The notes beneath the pieces are model-generated. The model was given only the letters and a program-made list of their open reading frames with translations, was not told where the DNA came from and ran no database searches. A stretch of 64,000 nt of DNA from Pedobacter rhizosphaerae (GTDB lineage Bacteria; Bacteroidota; Bacteroidia; Sphingobacteriales; Sphingobacteriaceae): positions 124,001 through 188,000 of the forward strand of contig NZ_FOGG01000007.1 of assembly GCF_900111155.1 (NCBI RefSeq), in the 5' to 3' direction. This document shows positions 23,617-33,915 of this stretch, one piece after another; positions within the stretch are counted from its first letter, which is position 1, and the number at the start of each line of letters is the position of its first letter. The position numbers and the translations under genes are program-made.

Positions 23617-25914
23617 TTATTTTAAAGTAAAAGAGGCTTCTTTTACATCTCTTGAATTGGTTCCAATGAACAATTTAAAATCTCCTGGTTCTGCTACGAA
23701 TTTAAGGTCGGAGTTGTAGAATTTAAGGTCGTTTTCAGCAATTGTAAAAGTGACCTCTTTACTTTCGCCAGGTTTTAAACTTACTTTTTGAAAGCCTTTT
23801 AATTCTTTAACAGGGCGGGTAATGCTGCCCACTAAGTCGCGGATATATAATTGAACTACTTCTTTTCCTTCGTATTTCCCCGTATTGCTTAAGGTAACCG
23901 AAGCCGTAATGGTTTTTCCTTTAGTCAGGGTGTTGCTACTCAGTTTTATATCACTATAATTAAAAGTGGTGTAGCTTAATCCAAAACCAAAAGGATATAG
24001 CGGATCGTTACTAACATCCAGATAGTTTGAACGGAATTTTTCAAACCATTTTCCTTCTGCAAGTGGTCTACCTGTATTTTTATGGGCATAATAGATTGGA
24101 ACCTGACCAACATTTTGCGGGAAAGTGGTGCTTAGTTTTCCTGAAGGGTTAACCGCTCCAAAAAGTACATCAGCAATTGAATTTCCCGCTTCACTTCCCG
24201 GAAACCATACGTTTAGGATGGCAGGGATGTTTTTTTCTTCCCAGTTTAGGGCTAAAGGGCGGCCAGTAAATAATACCAGGGCAATGGGCTTACCTGTTTT
24301 AGCCAATGCCTTTAACAGGTTTTTTTGTGTTTCAGGAATCTGGATATCGGTAACACTGCTACTTTCTCCGGTAAATTCAGAACCTTCACCCATTACTGCA
24401 ACAATCACATCCGACTTTTTAGCCACTTCTAAAGCTTCTTTGATCATATCTTCTTCAGGTCTGCGATCTCTGATATAAGTTGGATTGTGCACATTGACAT
24501 AGCGGTGCTCCATTACTGAATCGGCTAAAAAGTTCGAACCTCTTGCGGTTAAGATCTTGGCATCGTTGCCCAATGCATTTTTTAATCCTTGAAGTACCGT
24601 AACCGATTTATCAAAAAGTGCGGCAACGCTCCAGGTACCATACATATTGGCGGTGTTATCTGCCAATGGACCAATCAGGCCAATAGTACCTGATTTTTTA
24701 AGTGGAAGTACATTGTTGTTATTTTTTAATAAAACGAAACTTTCTGCGGCAATTTCGCGGGCAATCTGACGGTTTTCAGGACTGAACACTTCTTTTTCTG
24801 CCCTTTGTGAATCACAAAATTTATAAGGGTCGGTGAAAAGGCCTAATTTGTATTTCGCTTGAAGGATTAATCTGCAAGCCCTGTCAATTTGTTGAATCCC
24901 TACTTTTTTCTCTGCCAATGATTTTTTCAAAGTACCTAAAAAGCCTTCTCCAACCATATCCATATCTACTCCTGCATTTAAAGCCAGGGCAGAAACGGTT
25001 TGCAAATCTCCCATTCCATGAGCAATCATCTCAGGTATACCTGTATAATCGGTTACTACAAATCCTTTAAAGCCCCATTGATTGCGTAGCACTTCGGTCA
25101 TTAACCATTTGCTTCCGGTTGCAGGAATGCCATCAACTTCGTTAAATGAAGCCATGATGCTGGCTGCTCCGGCATCTACTGCTGCTTTGTAAGGTGGAAG
25201 GTATTCGTTATACATGCGCACTTTGCTCATGTCGGTTGTATTGTAGTCTCTTCCGGCTTCGGCTGCACCGTAGAAAGCGTAGTGCTTAACACAAGCTAAA
25301 ATCTCATTGTTGGCCTGAAGTTTCCCCTGGTATCCGCTCACCATCGCTTTAGCAATTTGCGAACCTAAATAAGGATCTTCACCGCTACCTTCGGAAATAC
25401 GCCCCCATCGTGGATCACGTGAAATGTCTACCATAGGAGAGAAGGTCCAGTTGATTCCGCTGGCACTGGCCTCAATGGCGGCAACTCTTGCTGATTTTTG
25501 AACAGCCGCCATATCCCAGGTACAGCTCATCCCCAACGGGATCGGGAAAACTGTATTGTAACCATGGATTACATCCATACCAAATAACAAAGGAATTTTC
25601 ATTCGGCTATTTTCTACGGCCACTTTTTGCACCGCACGGATTTTATCAACTCCTTTGATGTTGAATAATCCTCCAACCTGACCCGCTTTAATCTTGCTGC
25701 CAATATCTGAACTATTTGCCTGTCCGGTGGTAATATCGCCCGAACTTGGCAGGTTTAATTGGCCAATCTTCTCATCGATAGTCATTTTCGACATTAGATT
25801 AGTAATAAAACTGTTCATTTTGGCCTCTTCGGCGGAAATCGCTTTTTTAGTCTGCGCTGAGGTATTCAGTGCAAAAGCCGCTAGAAAAATTAATAGGATG
25901 TTCGCTCTTTTCAT
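23617..25914 (-). CDS. bglX: Glycoside hydrolase family 3 beta-glucosidase
   Basis: The start is taken at the ATG at 25914 (MKRANILLIFLAAFALNTSAQ), which begins a clean Sec signal; an ATG at 25932 adds six residues. The 765-residue product has the three usual GH3 parts: a TIM barrel with VDISRDPRWGR and the nucleophile Asp in GFVVTDYTGI, an alpha/beta sandwich with VAVMGEGSEFTGES, and a C-terminal fibronectin-III-like domain (KEVVQLYIRDLVGSITRP). Periplasmic GH3 enzymes release glucose from beta-linked oligosaccharides. Next to a GH144-like gene, sophorose-type (beta-1,2) oligosaccharides are the likely substrate. It lies 24 bp downstream of the GH43-like gene. Confidence 0.92.
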   Translation of the reverse strand: MKRANILLIFLAAFALNTSAQTKKAISAEEAKMNSFITNLMSKMTIDEKIGQLNLPSSGDITTGQANSSDIGSKIKAGQVGGLFNIKGVDKIRAVQKVAVENSRMKIPLLFGMDVIHGYNTVFPIPLGMSCTWDMAAVQKSARVAAIEASASGINWTFSPMVDISRDPRWGRISEGSGEDPYLGSQIAKAMVSGYQGKLQANNEILACVKHYAFYGAAEAGRDYNTTDMSKVRMYNEYLPPYKAAVDAGAASIMASFNEVDGIPATGSKWLMTEVLRNQWGFKGFVVTDYTGIPEMIAHGMGDLQTVSALALNAGVDMDMVGEGFLGTLKKSLAEKKVGIQQIDRACRLILQAKYKLGLFTDPYKFCDSQRAEKEVFSPENRQIAREIAAESFVLLKNNNNVLPLKKSGTIGLIGPLADNTANMYGTWSVAALFDKSVTVLQGLKNALGNDAKILTARGSNFLADSVMEHRYVNVHNPTYIRDRRPEEDMIKEALEVAKKSDVIVAVMGEGSEFTGESSSVTDIQIPETQKNLLKALAKTGKPIALVLFTGRPLALNWEEKNIPAILNVWFPGSEAGNSIADVLFGAVNPSGKLSTTFPQNVGQVPIYYAHKNTGRPLAEGKWFEKFRSNYLDVSNDPLYPFGFGLSYTTFNYSDIKLSSNTLTKGKTITASVTLSNTGKYEGKEVVQLYIRDLVGSITRPVKELKGFQKVSLKPGESKEVTFTIAENDLKFYNSDLKFVAEPGDFKLFIGTNSRDVKEASFTLK

Positions 25915-25938
25915 TATATGTGTATTTATCAATTCTAT

Positions 25939-27684
25939 TTATTCAACTTTCATTACCGCTGTTTTCGGTGATACACCATTTTCATTAATGGCCTCTATCG
26001 AAAAATAATAAGTCTTTAATTTATCCATCGCTTTAAACCAATATTCGTTAAAATCGTGGATCATAATGCAGTTGTAAAGCTTATCTGGTGCTGTGCCATA
26101 GTAAAGGTTATAGGCAAAAGCATTATCAACAGGTTGCCATTTGATGTAGGCACTTCGCTTGTCTTTTTCGGTACGCAATACCAATAGTTTTTGCACTTGT
26201 GTTGGCTTGTCACCATTTCCATTTCCAAAAACTCTTAACCCGCTAATGGCAAATTTGCCGGTTGGCATATGGATATTGACCATTTTAATATAACGGGTTT
26301 TTATGGGCTTGTCCAGCTCGATATAATCATGCGGTACGTCGGTTTTGTTTTGACTCTTATCCACGAGGATAGTCCATTTTTTTCCGTCTAAAGAGGAAAG
26401 AATTTGATATTGGTGGTAGATCCCCATCTGTTTGCCAATAAATTCTGCATCCTGGTCTGCATAATTGATCTGAATGGCATTAACCGTGGCCAGGCTACCT
26501 AAGTCAGTCTGAATCCATTCTCCCTTCTTTGCTGTTTTAGCGCTCCAATAGGTTTTAATGTTTTCATCAACGGCATTATTGGCCTGAAATCCTCCTAAAG
26601 TAGAAGATACGGTTACGGGTTTTTTATAATTGATCAGCATCCATCCAGGTCCAGCCGGGCCGTTTTCTTTTCTTTCTGAAGGAAGGTAAAGCGGATAATC
26701 GCCAAAGGCAGTATTGGTCCACATCACATCATCTTTATCGAAACCTGTTGGCCAGATTCCCATTCGGCGTTCCCAGGTATTTTTAACGCAAATGATACTG
26801 GTAGAAATGTGCCAGTAATTTTGGTTATTGTCCTGAAAGGTAGCTCCATGACCGGCACCCCTTGAAAAACCTCCGCCCTTATAACTTAAAGGATCAGATT
26901 GAGGGATAGCCTCTATGCCGTCAAACAGGGGTTTGCTGCCAACCACAACACCGTCAGAGTAACCGCTAAATTCGGTTCCGGGTGCGCCATACTGAAAATA
27001 GTATTTGCCATTGTGTTTGGTCATCCAGGCCCCTTCGGCAAAAGGATCGAGGAAGGTATTGTCCATATATTCGCCAAAACGCTGCCAGCCATACCTCCAG
27101 CTTTGCAATAAGTACATGGGGGTTCTGGTTCCTTTAGGCTGAAAAGTTTTGCGGTCTAATTCTACGCCGTACATGGGATAGTTATTGCTACTGCCATTGT
27201 ACATGTAAAATTTACCATCATCATCAGTAAAAAAAGAGGGGTCCCATCCACCAATTTCCAGGGAATCTACCAAAGGAAACCATTTATTGTTTAAAGGATC
27301 AGTGCTTCCCCACAGGGTGAAATTTTTAGTGTATGTACTACCAAAAACAACCACCGTATCGCCAATGATACCCACGCCTGGAGCACAAAGTTCATCTTTG
27401 GTCTTATTCCATGGGCGCAAGAATTTTCTTTCTACAAATTTCCAGTTCAGCATATCAGAACTGTGCCAGTAGCCCCATTGGTTAGTGCTGAAAAGCAAAT
27501 AATTACCTTTGTAGTTTACAATTACCGGATCAGCAGTGGCCCGGTGTTTTCCCCATTCGGTAAAAGATTCAAAAGGCGTGTAGCCATAATCCACATTGAT
27601 GGGATTACAATATGTTTTCTGCTTCTGCGCTGATGCAGACAAACAGGTAAGGGTTATGAAAATGCTATATAAAAATCTTTTCAT
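25939..27684 (-). CDS. GH43-like glycoside hydrolase with discoidin (F5/8 C) and fibronectin-III-like domains
   Basis: After a signal peptide (MKRFLYSIFITLTCLSASAQ) comes a five-bladed propeller of GH43 type. The three acidic residues are visible: Asp in ATADPVIVNY, Asp in GGWDPSFFTDDDGKFY and Glu in DPFAEGAWMTKHNGKYYF. From about residue 365 a discoidin-like carbohydrate-binding domain follows (SSTLGGFQANNAVDENIKTYWS, GEWIQTDLG). An FN3-like tail with YIKWQPVDNAFAYNLYYG ends the 581 residues. GH43 enzymes usually act on arabinan, xylan or galactan, so the presence of one in a putative beta-1,2-glucan locus is unexpected and specificity is open. It is 1 bp away from the GH144-like gene, so the two are co-translated. 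Confidence 0.85.
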   Translation of the reverse strand: MKRFLYSIFITLTCLSASAQKQKTYCNPINVDYGYTPFESFTEWGKHRATADPVIVNYKGNYLLFSTNQWGYWHSSDMLNWKFVERKFLRPWNKTKDELCAPGVGIIGDTVVVFGSTYTKNFTLWGSTDPLNNKWFPLVDSLEIGGWDPSFFTDDDGKFYMYNGSSNNYPMYGVELDRKTFQPKGTRTPMYLLQSWRYGWQRFGEYMDNTFLDPFAEGAWMTKHNGKYYFQYGAPGTEFSGYSDGVVVGSKPLFDGIEAIPQSDPLSYKGGGFSRGAGHGATFQDNNQNYWHISTSIICVKNTWERRMGIWPTGFDKDDVMWTNTAFGDYPLYLPSERKENGPAGPGWMLINYKKPVTVSSTLGGFQANNAVDENIKTYWSAKTAKKGEWIQTDLGSLATVNAIQINYADQDAEFIGKQMGIYHQYQILSSLDGKKWTILVDKSQNKTDVPHDYIELDKPIKTRYIKMVNIHMPTGKFAISGLRVFGNGNGDKPTQVQKLLVLRTEKDKRSAYIKWQPVDNAFAYNLYYGTAPDKLYNCIMIHDFNEYWFKAMDKLKTYYFSIEAINENGVSPKTAVMKVE

Positions 27685-27685
27685 G

Positions 27686-29047
27686 TTATTTTTTTAACGC
27701 AGGGCTTTCAAAACCCAAATTGGTTAAGCCTTTTTGAACATCGGGGTTGCTCATAAAGAGTTTCCAAAGTAGTCCCGATCTATAGTTTTCAATCATAACA
27801 ACCATTGGCCCCTGGTCAATTCCTAAATATCGCTTTGAATACCAGTTGTCGGTTTCGGAGAAGGCATCATAAAAGCCATATTTTCCCCAAACTTTATCTC
27901 CTAAATCTTCATAAAGATGTCTGATCACCTTCATCGATTCTTTTGGTGTATAGGGAATGGAAGAGATGGCTGCGGTAGGGGAGATTACTCCAAAATCTTC
28001 TTGCGGATTGTGTGCAGCGTATCCGTTTACCGAATAGCTTGCCGTTAAGCCCCAGCTATCAGGACCATAACCCTTAAACTTTTTCGGATTGGCCACACAG
28101 TAATCATGAATGGCCAGGGTATGATTTACGTTATTCTGCCAGTAATCTGCATACTGGTCTTTTAAGCCTTTCGGATTAAGTCCCAAATAAGAATAATGTG
28201 CCCAAAACAACGGTCCCACAGCATTTTTCTGCCCTTGATAGTCTAAGGTAAAGGGATGTCCGTAAAATTTGAAATTCGTTTTAATCTCTCCATTTCTTGC
28301 CCAGCCTTCGTGGTAAACGGCTGCTGGAACGCCATGGGTTGGAGAGGCTGACGCTAAAACATACATGATTAAGCATTCGTTATACCCTTTTACAGGAAAA
28401 TTCATCTCCCATTGATATTCTGGCGACCAATGCCAGTAAAGTACATTCTGGCCATTGCGGTACCAACTAAAATCTATCCCTTTCCAAAGGTCATCGGCTT
28501 TTTTTGCCAATGCCTTTTCTGCTGCTGTACCATTTTTATAATAACTGTTGATACAGATTAGGGCCTGTGCAACAAAAGAAGTTTCTACTAAATCGCCTCC
28601 ATTATCTTTTTTTCCAAAAGGACGAACCTTTCCTGTTTCACCGTAAAACCAGTGGGGCCATGCGCCATGAAAACGATCTGCCCTGGCCAGGAAATTTAAT
28701 ATTTTATCGAGCCTCTCCAAGCCATCTTTTTTATTGACATAACCTCTGTCAATACCACTCAGGATAGCCATTAAGCCGAAACCTGTAGCGCCTGTAGCTA
28801 CTGTACTTTTATCGTTCTCAGGATAGATGTTGTCGGCATGGTAACGTTCCCGGGCAGCACCCGAACTAGGCTCGGCGCCATCCCAAAAATACTGGAAGGT
28901 TTGTTTTTGAACAACATCTAATAATTCGTTATCGCTCAGGTTTTTTCTAATCGCTGGTGCAGACTGAATGCTTTCATAATGCTGGGCATTGGATTGACAA
29001 CTCAGGCTGACCAGTGAAATTAGAAGGATGTTAGTTAATGATTTCAT
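27686..29047 (-). CDS. GH144-like endo-beta-1,2-glucanase candidate (glycoamylase-like domain), lipoprotein
   Basis: The 453-residue product has a lipoprotein-type N-terminus (LISLVSLSCQSNA). The body is an (alpha/alpha)6 glycoamylase-like domain (PF10091 type): QTFQYFWDGAEPSSGAARER, TGFGLMAILSGIDRGYV, GAWPHWFYGETG, ETSFVAQALICI, EYQWEMNFPVKGYNECLIMYVLA, WGLTASY and DQGPMVVMIENYRSGLLW. The characterised members of this group in Bacteroidota are GH144 endo-beta-1,2-glucanases. It is the first gene after SusCD, from which a hairpin separates it, and is followed by GH43-like and GH3 genes. The family match is strong; beta-1,2-glucan as substrate is an inference from the family. Confidence 0.85.
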   Translation of the reverse strand: MKSLTNILLISLVSLSCQSNAQHYESIQSAPAIRKNLSDNELLDVVQKQTFQYFWDGAEPSSGAARERYHADNIYPENDKSTVATGATGFGLMAILSGIDRGYVNKKDGLERLDKILNFLARADRFHGAWPHWFYGETGKVRPFGKKDNGGDLVETSFVAQALICINSYYKNGTAAEKALAKKADDLWKGIDFSWYRNGQNVLYWHWSPEYQWEMNFPVKGYNECLIMYVLASASPTHGVPAAVYHEGWARNGEIKTNFKFYGHPFTLDYQGQKNAVGPLFWAHYSYLGLNPKGLKDQYADYWQNNVNHTLAIHDYCVANPKKFKGYGPDSWGLTASYSVNGYAAHNPQEDFGVISPTAAISSIPYTPKESMKVIRHLYEDLGDKVWGKYGFYDAFSETDNWYSKRYLGIDQGPMVVMIENYRSGLLWKLFMSNPDVQKGLTNLGFESPALKK

Positions 29048-29183
29048 TTGTGTGTGCAGAATCTTTGAATGAAAAATCGGTTGTGGTTAGATGCCAATTA
29101 TTCATCTTATCATGTGTTATGTTGAATATAGGGGTGGCCAGTAATCAACAAGAATATTTTTATTACAGATAGTTTGAGTAGAA

Positions 29184-29215
29184 TAGAAAAGAGTGATCCC
29201 AAACTGGGACCACTC
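29184..29215 (-). terminator. Terminator between susD and the GH144-like gene
   Basis: The arm 29191-29201 pairs with 29205-29215 over 11 bp with one mismatch that becomes G-U on the minus-strand RNA; the loop is 3 nt. TTTTCTATT follows. It lies 11 bp past the SusD stop and would reduce read-through from susCD into the enzyme genes. Confidence 0.8.
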
Positions 29216-29225
29216 AGTAGTAGGA

Positions 29226-30701
29226 TTAATTATATCCTGGGTTTTGTTTTAGTAAACCACCGCTTAGGTCAATTTCTGTTTGAGGAATTGGCCAAACTTC
29301 ATTTTTATTTGCTTTCCAACCTTTAGGCCCGAATACCTCCGCTCCACGACCCTGGCGGATCACATCGAAGTATCTATCGTTTTCCATAGCAAGTTCAACT
29401 CTTCTTTCCTGATAGATTGCGCTTCTCAGCTCTGCTTTGATCGTTGTGGTTACATTGGGTAGAATTGATGCATTACCGCCTCTCGCACGTGCTCTTACGC
29501 GATTAAGTGAGCTCAATGCCTGAGTTGGATTATCCAATTCATTTGCAGCTTCTGCATTCATTAGAAGGATATCTGCAAATCGTAATACTCTGATATTTTG
29601 TTGAGCCCCTTCATTAAATCCTGAAACCCGCGTTGAAAAAGGTACATATGATTTTTGATTATAATAGTCGTTGGGTACACTGATAGGAACTAAATCACCC
29701 TGAGGTGTAGTTTCTCCTTTGAACAATATCGTCGCATCTCTTCGTGGATCGCCTGTTTCAAATGCTGAAGCCAATACTGCTGAAGGTGTATTGAAACCCC
29801 AACCCATTACTCCTGCAACGCCTTGAACCTGACTATATTGAGAGTTTGAGGCATCTGCATTCCCTGGGATAAGCTCAGCTTGAATTTCAAATACTGACTC
29901 AATGCTGTTCTCATTTTGAGTTCTGAAACCTTTTTCAAAATCTGGGAAGAGATCATAGCCCATACCCATTACCTGGTTGGTATAGGTTAAAACATCATTC
30001 CATTTTTTCTGATATAACGCTACTTTTGCATGTAAGCCAACCGCTGCACCCTTGGTAGCTCGGCCAAGGTCGGCAGCGCCATAAGACGGAGGTAATACTG
30101 ATGCTGCTTCGGTCAAATCTTTTTCAATTTGGGCATACACAGCAGCTTTATCAGATTGTGGTAGGTTATATTCTGAGTTATCCTTAGGCACATTTAACCT
30201 CAAAACCACATTCCCATAAGCACGTACTAGTCTGAAATATGAATAAGCGCGGATAAATTTAGCTTCTGCCAGATACCTGGCTTTCAGACCTGCATCCATA
30301 CTGATATTGGGAACATTATCTAAAACCTGGTTTGCCAGATTGATATTTTGATATTGTCCGGTCCAAAAGCCTTGCAATGATCCTTGAGTGGAAGTCACTG
30401 TAAATTGATCAAATAAATTAAAGAATGTTGCATCTGTTGGCGTACTACCTTTGTCAGCCTCGTCCGATCCCGTGCTTTCTATTGCAATCGCATTGAATGC
30501 TACATTGTCCCAACTTCTTAAGTTTGCGTAAATGGCATTTACACCCTTGAGGGCATCTTCTGGAGTTTTCCAGAAAGTTACAGAAGGTTGTTGCGCTTGT
30601 GGTGGAACATTTAAAAAGTCTTTTTTACAAGATGCCATAAATAGTACTGCAGTAAATGCAGCCGCGGCACAATAAGACTGAATATTTATATATTTTTTCA
30701 T
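29226..30701 (-). CDS. susD: SusD/RagB family surface glycan-binding lipoprotein
   Basis: The lipoprotein signal is MASCKKDFLN, with the cysteine near residue 25. The 491 residues show the SusD pattern: an early helical TPR-like part (FWKTPEDALKGVNAIYANLR, IRAYSYFRLVRAYGNV) and the C-terminal motif RVLRFADILLMNAEAANEL ... RRVELAMENDRYFDVIRQG, ending in a short NPGYN tail. It caps the SusC barrel and binds the glycan. It starts 11 bp after the SusC stop, the standard arrangement. Confidence 0.95.
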   Translation of the reverse strand: MKKYINIQSYCAAAAFTAVLFMASCKKDFLNVPPQAQQPSVTFWKTPEDALKGVNAIYANLRSWDNVAFNAIAIESTGSDEADKGSTPTDATFFNLFDQFTVTSTQGSLQGFWTGQYQNINLANQVLDNVPNISMDAGLKARYLAEAKFIRAYSYFRLVRAYGNVVLRLNVPKDNSEYNLPQSDKAAVYAQIEKDLTEAASVLPPSYGAADLGRATKGAAVGLHAKVALYQKKWNDVLTYTNQVMGMGYDLFPDFEKGFRTQNENSIESVFEIQAELIPGNADASNSQYSQVQGVAGVMGWGFNTPSAVLASAFETGDPRRDATILFKGETTPQGDLVPISVPNDYYNQKSYVPFSTRVSGFNEGAQQNIRVLRFADILLMNAEAANELDNPTQALSSLNRVRARARGGNASILPNVTTTIKAELRSAIYQERRVELAMENDRYFDVIRQGRGAEVFGPKGWKANKNEVWPIPQTEIDLSGGLLKQNPGYN

Positions 30702-30712
30702 GTTGAAATCGA

Positions 30713-33700
30713 TTAGAAGGTTACGTTAACTCCAAAGTTATAGGTTGCAAATAAAGGATAAACGTTTGTATCAATACCTGCATTGGTTGGCGTACCACCC
30801 ACTTCAGGACTGAATCCTTTGTATCCAAACAAATTAACCGCGTTCTGTGCATTTAAAAATACCCTCAGCTTTTGCATTTTCCATTTGCTGCTTACAGCCT
30901 GAGGTAAGGTATAGCCTAATTGAATGTTCCTTAATCTGATATAGTCGCCTTTTTCTACATAGAAAGAATTAGGTGCATTATTTAATCCTCCGGCTAGATT
31001 TGCTGAAGCATATGTGTTTGAGGTTCCGGCACCGCGCCAACGATTGTCAAAAAAGTCTTTAGTGTAATTTTCATTCCCAAAACGGTTACTTAGGTTAGCA
31101 TTGAATACATCAACGTCAGCAACCCCTTGGATATCTAAAGTTAGATCAAAATTTTTGTAAGCAAAGTTGGTGTTTAATCCATAAGTGAACTTAGGATTTG
31201 GATTCCCTAAAACAACTCTATCTCTCAAATCAATAACGCCATCGCCATTAATATCAGCAAATTTGAAATCACCCTTCTTGAAACCTGGCCAGGCGGCAGC
31301 TTCAGCGTCAGTTTGGAAAACGCCTTCCACCTGATAGCCAAAAAACTCTCCAATTGGACGGTTGTTTACCGTTCTGGTCGAAAGATATCCGCTAGTGAGA
31401 CCTGCACCGCCTTTATAAATTGGATTAGCTCCTGATGTTACATTTAGCACTTTATTGTTATTGATACCCACGTTTCCGCTAATTGAATAGGTAAGTCCTC
31501 CCTCTGTTTTGTCAGACCACGTAGCCAAGAATTCAAATCCTCGGTTTTGAATATCAGCCTGATTGGCGATAATTGAACTGTTCACCGTACCTAAACTTCC
31601 TAAAACCGGGATATCAAATATAGCTTGTTCAGTTTTTCTGCTATAATAGTCAACTTCAACGTTCAATCTGTTGTTTAAGAAGCCCATTTCTAAGCCTACA
31701 TCAGTACCAGCACTTCTTTCCCAGAATAATTGAGGTGGAACTAAAGATCTAATGCTTGCTCCAGTATAAGGAATGCCACCAAATATGGCGATTAAGGCAG
31801 CTGATTGATCAACTGTTTGGGTTGAAGGATTGAATGGAACACCTGCATTACCCACTTTACCCCAACTTCCTCTCAGTTTCAAATTGCTGAATATTTTCTG
31901 GTCCTTCATGAACTCCTCGTTGGTGATTACCCAACCCGCACCTATTGAAGGAAAATTTCCCCATACATTGTCAGAACCAAAGAACTGTGAAGCGCCATCT
32001 CTTCTTATAGAGGCATTTAATAAATATTTGTTCTTGAAGCCATAGTTAACTCGAGCAAAGTAGGAAGTGAAAGTACTGAGCTCCCCTTTATCAATTAAAC
32101 TTCTGGAAGCAGCATCACCTAAAGCAAGATATAAGTCTCCCTCAGAGGAATATGGGACATTCATCGCCTCTGCATTAATGGTATACATCTTATTGCGTTG
32201 TGCAGTTTGTCCGGCTAATACTGTTAAGCTATGATCATTCCATTTTTTATCATAAGTCAATGTATTTTCAATGATCCAGTTTCTATTTTCGATCCTGTCG
32301 ATATCCAGTTTACTATTAGTGCTTTGTTGTGTGTTACTGGCTTTATATTTGGGTACATACCCTCTTACTTCTTCCTGTCCGAAATCACCACCAATACTTG
32401 TTTTGAAGGTAAAGTTCTGAAGGAATTTCAATTCTGCATAGACATTACCCGTAATCTTATATTTCGAAGTGTTTTGATTGAAAAAATCAAGCGTTGCCTG
32501 AGGATTCACATTACTTCCATTACCTAAGTTAAAAGCATTTGGATCTCCATAACTTCCATCAGCGTTAAATACGGGTACAACAGGAGAAGCTGAATATAAT
32601 GCTCTAAAGATAGAAGTAGGAGCATCTTTAGATTTGCTATATGCTCCGGTAACATTATAACCGATTTTTAAAGGCTGAAAAACCTGGAAGTCATTCGATA
32701 GTCTGGCTGTGTAGCGTTTATAATTATTGTTTTCAACGATACCATCCTGATTGAGATAACCTAGAGAAAAATTATAGGTTGACTTTTCAGTGCCACCACT
32801 AATTGAAAGTTGGTGGTTGGTTACAAATGCATTTCTTAATGCTTGATCATACCAATCAGTTCCCTCTCCTAAGTTAGTATTGGCGAACAGAGGTGCCGCA
32901 GGTGGAACGAGTAAACTATATGCCTCATTAACTGCTGTAGCATATTCTGAAGCATTTGCCATCTCTACCAGGTTGGTCACTTTCTGTACACCAACAGTTC
33001 CATTGTAATTGATAACAGCGTCGCCTCTCTTACCTTTAACTGTAGTAACTAAAACCACACCATTTGCGGCACGGATACCAAAAATAGATTGGCTTGATGC
33101 ATCTTTCAGAATGCTAATATTGGCAATGTCTGCAGGATTCAAGAAATTGATATCGTCATACCAAACTCCATCAACAACATATAACGGTCCTGTTTTTCCA
33201 TAAATTGTACCAGTACCTCTTATTGTTATCTGTGGAGAGCCTCCTGGGGTTCCGACGTTCGTAATAGATACTCCGGCCACTTTCCCTTGCAAAGCACCAA
33301 TTGGATTTACCGATGCTTGCTTAGAAATGTCTTCCCCCTTCACTGCTCCAACCGCTCCCGTAACATCAATCTTTCTCTGTGTACCATAACCCACCACTAC
33401 AACCTGCTCTAATTGTTGTGTGGAAGAAGCTAAAACTACATCAATTGTTGTGCGGTTATTTACAGCCTGCTCCTGGCCTGTATAACCTATGAAATTAAAT
33501 ACCAGTGTGGCATTTGCGGGCGCACTAATGGAGTAGTTGCCGTTCGCATCTGTCTGCGTGCCATTTTGAGTGCCTTTAATTAAGATCGTAACGCCCGGAA
33601 GAGAGGTTTTATCACCTCCATCGATAACCTTACCTTTTACAGTAATGTTTTGCGCAATTGCTACGTTAATTGTTAGCAAACAAAATGCAGCGAGAACAGA

Positions 33701-33724
33701 GATTCTTGTAAAGATTCTTTTCAT
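30713..33724 (-). CDS. susC: SusC/RagA family TonB-linked outer-membrane transporter
   Basis: The 1003-residue protein has a Sec signal ending in IAQ and a carboxypeptidase-regulatory-like domain (VKGKVIDGGDKTSLPGVTILIKG) with the family sequence FNFIGYTGQE. The TonB box region is QLEQVVVVGYGTQRK, and the plug contains PLYVVDGVWYDD and NPADIANISILKDASSQSIFG. A large beta-barrel ends in FGVNVTF. SusC imports oligosaccharides with SusD as lid. A 258-bp gap precedes it, holding the second copy of the 22-bp dyad motif at 33916. The partner enzymes suggest beta-1,2-glucan oligosaccharides as cargo. Confidence 0.95.
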   Translation of the reverse strand: MKRIFTRISVLAAFCLLTINVAIAQNITVKGKVIDGGDKTSLPGVTILIKGTQNGTQTDANGNYSISAPANATLVFNFIGYTGQEQAVNNRTTIDVVLASSTQQLEQVVVVGYGTQRKIDVTGAVGAVKGEDISKQASVNPIGALQGKVAGVSITNVGTPGGSPQITIRGTGTIYGKTGPLYVVDGVWYDDINFLNPADIANISILKDASSQSIFGIRAANGVVLVTTVKGKRGDAVINYNGTVGVQKVTNLVEMANASEYATAVNEAYSLLVPPAAPLFANTNLGEGTDWYDQALRNAFVTNHQLSISGGTEKSTYNFSLGYLNQDGIVENNNYKRYTARLSNDFQVFQPLKIGYNVTGAYSKSKDAPTSIFRALYSASPVVPVFNADGSYGDPNAFNLGNGSNVNPQATLDFFNQNTSKYKITGNVYAELKFLQNFTFKTSIGGDFGQEEVRGYVPKYKASNTQQSTNSKLDIDRIENRNWIIENTLTYDKKWNDHSLTVLAGQTAQRNKMYTINAEAMNVPYSSEGDLYLALGDAASRSLIDKGELSTFTSYFARVNYGFKNKYLLNASIRRDGASQFFGSDNVWGNFPSIGAGWVITNEEFMKDQKIFSNLKLRGSWGKVGNAGVPFNPSTQTVDQSAALIAIFGGIPYTGASIRSLVPPQLFWERSAGTDVGLEMGFLNNRLNVEVDYYSRKTEQAIFDIPVLGSLGTVNSSIIANQADIQNRGFEFLATWSDKTEGGLTYSISGNVGINNNKVLNVTSGANPIYKGGAGLTSGYLSTRTVNNRPIGEFFGYQVEGVFQTDAEAAAWPGFKKGDFKFADINGDGVIDLRDRVVLGNPNPKFTYGLNTNFAYKNFDLTLDIQGVADVDVFNANLSNRFGNENYTKDFFDNRWRGAGTSNTYASANLAGGLNNAPNSFYVEKGDYIRLRNIQLGYTLPQAVSSKWKMQKLRVFLNAQNAVNLFGYKGFSPEVGGTPTNAGIDTNVYPLFATYNFGVNVTF

Positions 33725-33915
33725 GCTATTAATTATAAATTTAGTTTAATTGTTAAGTTAAATTTGAGGTTGTTTTTGCTCTTGTGCAAGTGTTCTTACC
33801 TCAACATTAATACATCAAATGACTAAATTTAGTTTCACATGAGAAGAGACCGTATTCGATTTTGGCCTAAAAACGCAGTTTTTTAAGTTTGACCTGAATA
33901 AATAGCGGTACACAA

